Below are positions 1-12,000 of a stretch of DNA of 64,000 nucleotides, one piece after another. The position numbers were made by a program, and so were the translations under genes. Position 1 is the stretch's first letter; each line of letters begins with the position of its first letter. Below the pieces are notes generated by a model, which was not told the origin of the DNA, made no database searches, and was given only the letters and a program-made list of their open reading frames with translations. The stretch is from positions 682,001 through 746,000 of the forward strand of contig JAFCMP010000268.1 in NCBI GenBank assembly GCA_017506865.1, read 5' to 3'. Source of the DNA: Tribonema minus. Taxonomy: Eukaryota > Sar > Xanthophyceae > Tribonematales > Tribonemataceae.

Positions 1-726
1 GGCGCCTGCTGACGCTGCACAAGTAGACGTTGCCGAGCACCTGTGGTCGCGCCGCGGTTAGGGTTAGGGTTAGAACAGTCAGGGTTAGGGTCAGGATTAG
101 GGTTAGGGTTCTTGCGCGCCAGGAACGACTCGCGCTGGCGCCTGCTGACGCTGCACAAGTAGACGTTGCCGAGCACCTGTGGTCGCGCCGCGGTTAGGGT
201 TAGGGTTAGAACAGTCAGGGTTAGGGTTAGGATTAGGGTTAGGGTTCTGGCGCGCCAGGAACGACTCGCGCTGGCGCCTGCTGACGCTGCAGAAGTAGAC
301 GTTGCCGAGCACCTGTGGTCGCGCCGCGGTTAGGGTTAGGGTTAGAACAGTCAGGGTTAGGGTTAGGATTAGGGTTAGGGTTCTGGCGCGCCAGGAACGA
401 CTCGCGCTGGCGCCTGCTGACGCTGCAGAAGTAGACGTTGCCGAGCACCTGTGGTCGCGCCGCGGTTAGGGTTAGGGTTAGAACAGTCAGGGTTAGGGTT
501 AGGATTAGGGTTAGGGTTCTGGCGCGCCAGGAACGACTCGCGCTGGCGCCTGCTGACGCTGCACAAGTAGACGTTGCCGAGCACCTGTGGTCGCGCCGCG
601 GTTAGGGTTAGGGTTAGAACAGTCAGGGTTCGGGTTAGGATTAGGGTTAGGGTTAGGGTTCTGCCGCGCCATGAACGACTCGCGCTGGCGCCTGCTGACG
701 CTGCAGAAGTAGACGTTGCCCAGCAC
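1..726 (-). repeat. 136-bp tandem array of the RBR C-terminal exon edge plus telomere-like spacer
   Basis: Six copies begin at 1, 137, 273, 409, 545 and 687. The period is 136 bp, and the fifth step is 142 bp because it carries one extra TTAGGG. On the minus strand each unit holds the 5' edge of RBR exon 18 (encoding GNVYFCSVSRRQRESF), then CCCTAA repeats, then CACAG just before the next copy. Each unit therefore runs from AG|GT to AG|GT and could be removed as a GT-AG intron. The period is not a multiple of 3, so successive copies fall in different frames. The array runs off the left edge. Confidence 0.95.
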
Positions 727-3054
727 CTGCGGCAGCGTTTGCGTTTGCAATTGGCGTTAGGGTTGGGGCAGTTTGTGATAGGGTTGAAGTTGGGACAGCA
801 CGCCATCAGCGCAGGGTCTTGCAAATCGCGCTGCGCAGTATGATGATCGCAAAGCCTTCCCTGAGAAGTTCTTGCCGGAGAGCATCGGGTGCAAAAGTTG
901 CAGCATGTTCAGCCCGCAATGCCTGCGGCAGTGCTACTTTGTGTGCAGCAGGTGAAACGCGAAAACGCAGTGACGCAGGGCCATGACGCAGCTGCAGCGC
1001 TGTCGGTGCGGGACTTGAGAAACCGAAGCACGAGGAGCGTCGAGCAGTAGTTGGGGTTAGGGCTAGGGTTAGGGTTAGCCAAGTCCTCCATGCTGCGGCA
1101 TGTTGCCGCATGCCGCTGTACTTTCCACCCTAAAACCACATGCGGTACACACGTTGTGAGCTTTGAATGCGGCAGCCCACAATACAGGACGAAAGCACTC
1201 GACGTGATGCTATGGACAGCTGCCATGTAGATGCCGCACACTTTGAAGCCCCATTTTCATGTGTCAGCGTTTCTGTTCAAGGAAGCAGCCACGCACTTGT
1301 TTACGTTGCGTGCTGATGCCACGGCACATTCGCATCAGCTCAGACCGCGTGACGTGTGATCCAGGGCAATGCGACCACCGCGCCTTCCAGACTCTCGCTA
1401 ATAAGCACAGAGCACACAGTACGCACCTGCCGCGGCGCCGCTGACAGCTGCTCCGGCAGCGACGCGAGCACGCCGGACCGCGGCAGCAGCGCGCACGCCT
1501 CGCTCTTCAACACCGGCTCTTCGACTTCAACTTGTGACGCCCCGCCGCCCCAGCGCCCCCTCCCCCCCCCCGCGATGCTCTCCCAGAGCTGCTGCGAGGC
1601 GTGGGCGGGGTGGGGGGGCGGCGGGGGGGGGCGGGGGGAGCGCGCAGCCCCCTTTGGGGACACGAGCTGCACCTCGAGCGCAGCTTGCTGGGCGACTGCG
1701 AGGGCGTCCGCGGCAGTGCTCACCGCCGCGGCGGCGGCCTGCGGAGCGTCACGCGTTGCAGTTTGGCGGCGACGCGGTGAGACTGGGCGGCTCTCAAGTG
1801 CTGGGTGATCGATCTGGCAGTTGTGACATTTGACAGTGGTGACCGCGGTAGACTGTTCGCAGGTTGGCAACAGGCAAAAAGCTGGGATGCTTTCAAGGAC
1901 TTCACGATTGGCAGCCGCGCCGTCAAACGGCAGCTTGCTGATCAGCTGTGAGCGCATGCGCGACGGCGTGTGCCGTTGCCAATGCGGTGGCTCACCGAGG
2001 CAGCAGTGCTCAACATTTGCAGCAGCAAACTCTGCACTGCAAGCGCCCACTGTAAACGCTTGTCGTGCACACGCTCCCCACAGGCTGCCTCTGCGCGTAC
2101 AACGCGCAATCATGTGGCGTTGTGGCCATCATACGCTATGAAATGTCCTGTATGGCACTGCTGGCATGTATGTGTGTGTACTTCAAAGTATGCAACGTCA
2201 AGTATGTGTGTGTGATGGCGTGTGTGCCCGCACCTGCTGCTTCTCAATGTCCTTGAACTCCAGGATGCAGGTCTTGAGGGCGGGCACGAAGCACTCGTTG
2301 TAGAACTGGCACAGCGACTGCGGCAACAGCAAGGAGACACGCGCAGCATCAAAGTTGTATAAAGTTCAAGTGGTAGGACACCATGTGGCAGTTGGCATGC
2401 TGGAACCTCAGGCACAGGCATCACGGGTCTGCTCCAATCTCAGTTTCGCGTGTGATCCTCAGCAAACATGGGGGGTTGCGTCGGCCGAGCAATGTCACAA
2501 AATGCAGGGTTGGTCAGGGTTAGGGGTAGCAAAAGTCAGCGCTTGTCGCATGCAAGAGTTCGCTATCAGTGCGCTCAGCCAATGAATGCCGGCTGCAGAG
2601 GCCATGCCGATAGAAGCAATCACTCAAAGTGCCGGCGCTGCCCATTTGGAAGTACGAGTGAAGGAGCTACTGATTAGGATTGGGGTTAGGGTTAGCGCTA
2701 GGGACAGGGCTAGGTCATGCCCCTACTCAGCCCCTTGCGTCCCAGCGAGCTAAGGGGGGCGCGTGTGAACATCTGTGCGGACGCGGCAGAGCACACCTCC
2801 CTAGAGAGATGGGGGGTCTGATGAGGATCTTATACAATGAGTCTTATACTCCGTGATTTATGGTACTCACCCCCTCACGTCCCAGTGGGCTGAGGGGGAC
2901 GCGTGTGAACATCTGTGCGGACGCAGCGGAGGCGGCGGCGTCGCCGTGCACCTCGCGCACCATCGCCAGGTACTTCTCCTTCACCAGCTTGAACGATACG
3001 TGCGCCATTGCTGCTGAGCCGTGCTGCTGCTGCTGCTGCTGCTCGTGCTGCTCG

Positions 3055-3091
<37 letters not shown>

Positions 3092-6000
3092 GTTGCCGCT
3101 GGTGCTGCGGCTCCTGGGCGCTGGCGTTCATCTTGCACACGCCGTATGTCGCGCACAGTATCATCTGCCAACAAATGAACGGGGTTGTGAGGGGGGGCGG
3201 GGAGGGGGAGGGGTGTATTTCAGACAGAGGGGGTAAACGGGGGTAGCAGGTGCGTCGCGTCGAACCCTTGCCGCGGCCCAACAGTGTCACGTTGCAAACT
3301 TGAAGTGCGCAGAACGCAGCAACCGCACTCTGTCAACGACACATCTGAAGCTGGGTGCTGGAGCATTACCGGGCCTAAAATGAGTTCCGGCCTACAGCAG
3401 GCCTACAAATGCCTTCTTGACCGGAAAGGCATTATATTTCAGATAATAAATTGCACACACTGCGGCGCTGCAAGCGTCGGCAGTGAGAGCTGCAGCGATG
3501 TACTTCAACTTCAACTTCAAGTCAAAAATCACACAACATAGCTGGTGAATTGCACACACTGCGGTGCTGCAAGCGTCGGCGGCGAGAGCTGCAGAGAAAT
3601 ACTTCAAGTTGAAGTTGAAGATCACAAAACAATACCTGGTCGAGATGCCGGCCCCTGAGCAGTGGCAGGTGCTCCGCCAGGCAGCGCACCACCACCGTCC
3701 ACACCTGTGCAGTACACACACGCACATGGGCACGTGTTAACAAGGGTTGGGGTTAGGGTCAGGGTTAGGGTTAGGGCTACGCTCGGCATTACCAATGTGT
3801 GAACGCCACCGTTGCTGATGCCGACGTAGCTCGCACAAACACCTGCTGCGCTCAGTCGCCTCGAGAATCTGCGTCAGCGATGAGAAGGGGCTGCGAAGCA
3901 CTTGCTGTGGGATCGTCACCACTACCTAACCCTACCCCTAACCCTAACCCATACCTGTGTCGTACATACGCACCCGAGACCGTGCAAGTACTGGTGTGCC
4001 CGCTGGTTGTGAACACAACATGCGTCAAGTAGGAAGATCATGTGAATTCAGCTGTCTTGCCTAGTCTATGGTATTTAACCCAGCCGTTTGCTACCTGTAG
4101 CCAAGCAGGCTCACAGCGCGACGGGGGTCATTGCTCAGGCAGAGCCATGCCATGCACGCCCCTTCCGCTCGTGCCTGAGCGTCCACCGCCGCCGCTGCCT
4201 ACCTACTGGTCACGCCTTAGGGTACCCCTTCCCTGCACTGGGGCAGCGCTTGTGGCCCTGAAGTTAGGGCTTGCTGAGCAGGTGCTCGCCCCCCAAAACG
4301 GATCAGCCACTCTCGAACGATGCCATGGCGCCCTGCTTTGTTTACTTTGACTTTTGGGCAATCGGCTCCTAGCTGTGCAGATGCGCGCCCCTTCGCAGTT
4401 GGCGGGGTCTCAGGGGGGTTGAGGTTGGGATGAGGGCTACCATCAGGGATAGGGTCAGTGGCAGGGTGAGGAGCACCGCCTGGTCCACAACTTGGAACTG
4501 GGGCTAGGGCTAGAAGCGTCACCTGGTTTGCCGCGCGACAGCTCAGGCCGAGTCCTGCAAGGCACAGGCGCGCCGCGCCGCGCCGCAGCAGCGCTTTGGG
4601 GTTAGAATTGGGTAGAGTTAGGGTTAGGGTCAAGTTTTAGGGTTAGCGTGCGGTTGGGATTACAGTACTGTAGAAGCGGCCCGTGGTCCGTCGCAACTTG
4701 GAACTAGGGTTAGGGATAGGAGCGTCACCTGGCCCGTCACGCCGAAGCTGAGGCCAAGGGCCGCTGAGGCACAGACGCGCGACGCGGCGCGCCGCAGCAG
4801 CGCATCAGAGTTACAGTTAGTTAGGGGCTAGGGTTAGGCTAGGATTACAGTAGGGAGTGTCACCTGGCTGTCACGCCGAAGCTGAAGCCGAGGCCGCCGA
4901 GGCACAGGCGCGCCGCAGCAGCGCATTAGGGTTACAGTTACTTAGGGTTAGGGTTAGGATTACAGTAGGAGCGTCACCTGGTCCGTCGCGCCGAAGCTCA
5001 GGCCGAGCCCTCCGAGGCACAGGCGCGCAACACGCCGCGCCGCGTGCACGAGCGCGCGCCGCAGCAGCGCGTCCATCGCGGCGGCGCGGCTGCCGAGCAG
5101 CGCGCCGTGGAGGTCTCGCAGGTCGCGCAGCGCCGCCGTGGACCGCGCCGCGGAACGTTCTGCGCTCGTTCCCTGGCGAGTTGCTGCGCGCGGGCTCACT
5201 GGCGGTGCAATGGGGGGGGGCGCGGGGGGGTGGGGAAGGGGGGGGTGGGGGCAGGGGGGGGAGGGGTGGGGGGTAGCGGGGGAGCGTTAGTGCACAGCAT
5301 GTGTGGTATCATGTGGTAATGGTCAGGAGCAAGCAGCATGGCGCAATTGTTGGTTCCATTGTTGGTTCTAGGGCTATGTGAGAGAGTTGTAATGGCGCCA
5401 TAATGATGGTCAAGTGGCGGTCTTATCGGCCAAAATTTAGCAATGTATGTACTGTCAATAGTACGACAGTTCTGATCACTGCCTGCAGAACTTGCTCCAT
5501 CATCATGGTAGCGTCTTGATGCTGCCGCAAGATTGAACCAGCAGCATTTGTGAAGGAACATCAGTGCATTGCGTTTCAAGGTCGTTTACGCGACAGCTGA
5601 ACAAAGTACCATTGGAACTGCAAATGCGCTCATCAGGGGGAGCGCTGCTGCACTTGCATCAGCGCCCAATACCAGAACAGGGCTCACGAGGAGCAGAGGG
5701 AGCCAAACAGCTCCGATCATGTGAACGCATCTGTGCAAAGCATGCTGTGCGCTGCACGTTAGCAGGTACATGGGGAACTTTAAGTGAGCGTACGCACCGT
5801 ACGATACGCCAGAACCCGTCAACAAATTCAAGTCAGTGCTCACCCCCTGCAACAGCCAGCGCGACCGCCACGTGAACTGCATCAAGCCCGGCTCAACAGT
5901 GCTCAAAACCCTCATCGTCTTTACTGCCCACCTGCAGCGCCGTTGCCATTGGTCGCTTCTCGCGGCGCCGGGGTTTGGAGCAGCGGCAACTCAAACTTGG

Positions 6001-9000
6001 GGATAGGCAGTGCCGCCATTGCCCGAGCTTTGCTGCTGCCATCAACAAGGCGTTGAGGCGTGAGCATGGCCTCCGCTGCCGCCGCACCCGCCGCGAGTGG
6101 CTTGGCGGTGGCTGCGGTGGCAGTGCCTGCAGAGGAGCAGCATGTGAGCGAGGAGCAAAGGAAAACAAAGCAGTGTGAGGAGAGAGAAGACCGATGCTCT
6201 GGCGCTCAGATGCGATGCGAGGGTGCCAATGATTAGGTGCTCATTCATGCATGAATTCACGCCTGAGTTCATGCCAGCAGAGCCCGCGTCACTGCGCAGA
6301 CATTTTAAGCGCATTCACTCGCGCGCTCACTGTCGACAGCAGCGGCGCTCTGTACTCATTCAAGCATCGAATTCACGCATTCATGCAAGGTGTACATTGC
6401 GCCCGTCGCATCCGTGGCTGGGTGCGCCATCGCCGCTCAGATAAAGTGCCGCTTTTCATCTGTTCATTCATTTGTTCATGTACGTATGAATTCATGACTT
6501 GGTTCATGCCGTCCATAGCGCCCGTCGCATTTGTGGCCGGGTCTGGCATCATCAGCGCTCGGCGAGCGCCGCTTCTCATCTGTTCATTCATGCATAAATT
6601 CATTCAGTAATTCATGTTGAACTCAAGCATTCATTCACGCCGTCCATCGCACCTGGCACGTTCAAACCCGCCTCCGGCATCAGCGCTCGGAGAGCGCCGC
6701 TTTCATCAGTTCACTCATGCATGAATTCATTCATGAATTCATGCATGTATCTATGCATTCATGCACATCGTCCATAGCACTAGCCGCATCTGTGGCCGGG
6801 CCTGGCATCAGCGCTCGGAGAGCGCCGCCTTCATCTGTTCACTCACTCATGCAGGAACTTGTTCAGGAATTCAGGCATTCATTCACAGATTCATTCATGC
6901 ACCTGGCGCGTCTGTGTTCAGGTCCAGCGTCAGCGCTCCGCTGCCCCTGCCGCCCAGCGATCATGCATGAATTCGTTCAAGCATTCATGCATTCATTCAC
7001 GCATTCATTCACAAACCTGGCGCGTCTGTGTCCAGGTCCAGCGTCAGCGCTCCGCTGCCCCTGCCGCCCAGCGAGGGGGGAGGCCACGTCCCCTTGGTAC
7101 GCATCTGGTCGGCGATGGGGAAGACCGTTGAGCCGTGCTGCCAGACCAGCGTGTTCAGCAGCTCCTCGGTGCGCGCCTGAGGGTATGTAGGTATGGCCAG
7201 ACATCGCGGGTATGTGAGTATGGGCAGGTACGTATGTACAGGCACAAAACATACATGCACTCAGTGCGTTGAGCCGTGCTGCCAGACCAGCGCGTTGAGC
7301 AGCTCCTCAGTGCGCGCCTGCGGGTATGTATGTATAGGCACAAAACATACGTACACTCAGGGCGTTGAGCCGTGCTGCCAGACCAGCGTGTTCAGCAGCT
7401 CCTCGGTGCGCGCCTGCGGGTATGTATGTATAAGCAAATATTATACATACCAGCCCCACAGTATGTGATGAGCAACAAGGATGTCAGGCAAAATGGTATT
7501 GAGCAGCTCCTCGGTGCGCGCCTGAGGGTATGTAGGTAGGGGCACAAATCACATACACTCAGTGCAAATCATTCAGTGCGTGCCTGCAGGGTGTATAGGC
7601 ACAAATCACACATACAAGCCCCACAGTTTCTAGGATGAGCAGCAGAGGATGTCATGCAAAATGGTAACCTAACCCTAACCCTGACCCCAACCGTAACCCT
7701 AACCCTAAGGGCACAGATTGTACATGCAAGCCCCACAATTCGTACATGAGCAACGACAATGTTGCGGAAAATGCAACAGAGATGTTGGTGCCTGCGGGCG
7801 CTGAGGTGTACACAGCACACATGCATACCCCACAGTGCAGGTGGCGAGTAGCACGACATGCGAATTGGTAGGAAGGCATTGGAATACCAGGTACCGGTTT
7901 GCAGAGTTGCCTCATCCAAGAGAATCGATGCGTGCATTTCAGACACTGCGAATGCACCGGTACCGGGTTTACGGCAGCGCTTTTCGATGGTTTTATGCGT
8001 GTGCCTTAACTTCAACTGGAGCTCTGGTCCTCGGCTAAGGCTGCAATCATGCAACAACACCGACAAAACGGCATTCCAGCAGGTACTAACGACCTGGGGT
8101 TAGGGTTGTTGGGGGCTTTCACATAGGGCATGAACAAAGTGGCGTCTGTAAGGGCGTTTGCAGGGGCGCTACACTGAGGAGGCATGCTGGCGGCCATGGC
8201 AGCATGCTGTTTGTCAAGCGAGCAGCACAATGTGACACAATGTCATTCAACGTCAAAAATGACCTAACATTAGGAAGTGCAGGGCTTGGCCTGCAAACCC
8301 TAGCCCTAACCCTAACCCTCACCTGCAAGTGCGCGTGCAGAGGCGCAGGCAGCGACGCGCAGTAGCGCAGAAACGGGTCCACCATGAGCGATATGGTCAG
8401 CGCCTGCACGGAAGCGGAGAGCGCGAACGCACGCAACCAACAGCCGCAGCGGGGACGTCAGCACAGGCGGATTTGACTGCAAGCGCAGCTGCGCGCGCAC
8501 TTGCAGTGCGCACATGCAGCTGAAGTGACGGTGGAAGTCACTGCCCGAGGGTCAGCATCTGCGCGCTGAGCAATGACAAGATGCAAGAAGCGGCTGCGGA
8601 TTCCTGCCCGGTTTCCATGACGTTTTCGGTTTCCCCTGTCCCATGAATCGCCATTGAACGAGCCCAAGCAGCAGCACTAGCTCGTCAATCGGCTGCGCTG
8701 TTTGACGCTGCACGGCGCGAGCGCCGACCCACTCTCTGCTGAGCGGTGGCACAACTTGCTGAGCACTGCCACATACTAGCGTCACACCAGCGCACGCAGC
8801 AGCGCTCACCCTCTCCCGGTGCTTGTAGGAGTGGTGGTAGTAGTAGCAGTGGTGATGGCTGTAGTGGGGTGGGAACGGGATGCGCTTAGGCATACCCTGT
8901 GTGCGCTAGGAGCCAGTCGCTGGTGGTATGGTGTCTATACTTTATATGACACAGGGTTGTTGGCCCCTCACGCAAATATAAAGAAAGTACGAGTGTGCAT

Positions 9001-12000
9001 GCACGTTTGCCCTGACGTTAGGGTTAGGTCAACGGTGCGGAGCGCCGCAGCTACGACACACTTAACCCTAACCCAAGTAAGCGCCGGCTGTGCTGAGCAC
9101 TGGCTGTACATCTGAGCGCTTGCCGCTCCGTTGAGCTCAGGATTTGGGATTAGGACTAGGGTTAGTGCCAGGGTTAGGGTTAGCGGGGGTGACGATACGT
9201 CCTGGGCGCTGCTGCCGCTGTGCTGAGCCCTGCTGCAGTGTGCTGAGCGCCAACTGCGCGCGTGATGTCGAGCTCTGCTGCTCACCATGCAGAGCGCTGC
9301 TCTGGTGCTGAGCTTGCGATGAGGGCTAGGATATAGGGTTACGGCTGGGGGGTTAGGGTTATGTTGCTGAGCGCTGCTGCTCACCTGCCCCTCGCGAGCA
9401 TACGTATATGGTTCAACTCAACGGTAGCGCCGCTACAGTACATGCGGAGCGCTGCTATGCTGTCAGCTTATGGTCAGGGCTGGGGTTAGGGTTACGGCTG
9501 GGAATTAGGGTTATGTTGCTGAGCGCTGCTGCTCACCTGCACCTCGAGGGTGTACAGGATCCAGCTCAGCGGCAGCGCCGGTATGGCCATTGCCTTGAAG
9601 ATCACCTGCAGCCCGGCCAACGCGCACAGCAGTGAGGCAGCTGCAGTCACGTATGAGGAGGCGGCATTGTTTGGCGTTTGTGGGTGCGAACACACAAGCG
9701 TTGTCGTGCATATACGTAAGCCTGTTGCAGGCACATATGCACGAGCTGATCGGTTGTGCGTAAGCAGTGAGGCACCTGTTGTCACGTATCAGGCGGCATT
9801 GTTTGGCGTTTGTGTGTGCGAACGCACAAGCGCCCTGTGCGCTACACGAGCTCGAAGGGCTTACGCATGCATACGCTCATCGGTTGTGTGTATGCACACG
9901 CGTGTGGGTACGCAAGTATACGCAAGCTTGCGAGTGCATACATAGCGTAACTACACAACGAGGTGCGCTGCACTGCACAAGTTAGCAAAACAAATGAACG
10001 CATGCAACACAACACGCAACCTGCGCCGCACGGCCCCGCCCTTTTTACAGATGCATCCTGGGTACTACCAGTGTGTAGGCATGTACCACCAGTACCCTCA
10101 CGTGGTCTCCAGCGCAGCTGACTCACCTCCAGGCAGCACGCCAGAACGCAGCGCGTGTAGTCCGAGCTCGCCAGCAGCGCCGTGCGCGCGTCCTCCGCGT
10201 CCTGCACACCCCCTGGCGCTGAGCCGTCATCCGCAGCAGCAGCAGCAGCGCTCAGTGGGTCGCCCGCGCCCGCCGTCGCCGCCGCCAGGTGCCAGACCGT
10301 GCGCAGGCACAGCTCGCGCGCCCTGACCAGCGCTTTCTGCGCCTGCGGTCGCGGCGCGTCGCGGCAGCGTTGCTCAGCAAATGGTGCGTTTCGGAGCGTC
10401 GCGGCAGCGTTGCTCAGCAAATGATTCGTGTGCGGCGGCAGCGTTGCTCGGGGGATGGCACGCATGCACAGCCCCCGTGCGCTGCACCTGCGGCCTCAGA
10501 GCGGCGCAGCACGTAGCGGCAGCATTGCTCCGCGAATGGTGCGTACGGCGGCAGCTGTGATGAGCAACTGGTGCGCAGGCACGGCTTGCATGTCAACGAC
10601 CATCGCAGCGTTCGATTCGCGCACACCAGACCACTGCGACTCCAGCCTCCATACATACCTGCCCCTTGCCGGGATTGGCGGCGCCTCTGTGCGCAGCGAG
10701 CCCTCGGCAGCGCAACCGCTGCTCCGTGTGCGACGTGTGTGAGTATGACAACTGTATAAACATCCATCTAGCAATTGGCGATTGCGGAACTCATACCGCG
10801 ACAATACCTATACATACCTGCCCCTTGCCGGGGCTTGGTGGCCGCCTCGTGCGCCGCGAGCGCCCAGCAACGCAACCACTTTCTCCGTGTGCGACACGTG
10901 TGATCATGAGGCAGATTCGTCTGTGACAATGTATTATACGTGACGATCACACACTGCAACGATACCTATACATACCTGCCCCCTGGCGGGCTTGGCCGCC
11001 TCCTCATGCGCCGCGAGCGCCCAGCAGCGCGGCCGCGCCCCCGCGTGCGGCTCCGCCGCGGCCTTCTGCGCCTTGGCCAGCGCCAGGTTCATGTGCACGG
11101 TGGCAGTGCTCAGCGATTTCGCGCCCGCCTTGCCCGCTGCCGTGTACTTGAGGGGGGCCCCGGAGTCCAGGGACTCGAGCCACGCGCCCTCCGGCTGGGA
11201 GGGTGGGGGGGGGGTCAGTGCACAGTGCCACAAGTCCAGTCAGGGGGTGTGGGGGGGGTGGGGGGGGGGCGGCAGTGCACAGCGTCGCAGGCCTTGTCAG
11301 GCTTCCAGAGCCTTTAGAGGCATGATGGCCCTGACCCTAGCCCTATATTGCTTCCTGGATCTTGACCGGGCAATGTGGATTAGCAGGATTACCGAACAGC
11401 AAGTACCAGAAGTGCTGTCAAATCAAGCGGGCAACGTGTGCTGAGGTGTCAAGAAACGTCGCTGCAGCGCCGCGACAGGCACAGCATGGCAGGTCGCACC
11501 ACCGCGGCAGTGCTCAATGTTATCCGCGCTCAAGCTTCTCACCATGGGGCCAGAAGCGGCGATCGCGCCGTTGCCAGGAGGACGGGCACCGGGATCATGC
11601 TTAAGACCAGACTGCTCCTGCTGCGCAGCTTGTTGGCAAGCCCACTGCTGCTGCTGCTGCCGCGCCCACTGCTGCTGCTGCTGCTTCGCGAACTGCTGCT
11701 GCCGCTGCTGCGCTGGCTGCTGGTGCCACTGCTGCTGCGCCCCCCCCGCACCTTGCAAGCCATCGCCCGCCTGCGCTTGCTGCTGCGAGCTGTACGCAAG
11801 CGCCGCGCGTCCATCGAACACCGGCGGGGACGGAGGCGAGGGCGAAGTCATCCTGCGCCGCTTATGGCTGCCGTCGCTGGCGCCGCCGCCGCCGCTGCCG
11901 CTGCCGCCGCCGCCACTGCTGCCATGTGCGCAGGCCGCCCACTCCAGCTTGGGCTGCGACGAGGGGCTTGTGGCGATTTCGAGTTCGCGTGCCATCTGCG

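Noticed and set aside
1-726. True chromosome telomere or CRISPR array
   Set aside because: TTAGGG runs are short and degenerate and lie inside units that also contain an RBR exon edge. There are no unique spacers between identical repeats, and the gene continues on both sides.
3021-3246. Poly-Leu or poly-Cys proteins on the plus strand
   Set aside because: These are other-strand readings of the CAG repeat that encodes polyQ in RBR exon 15.
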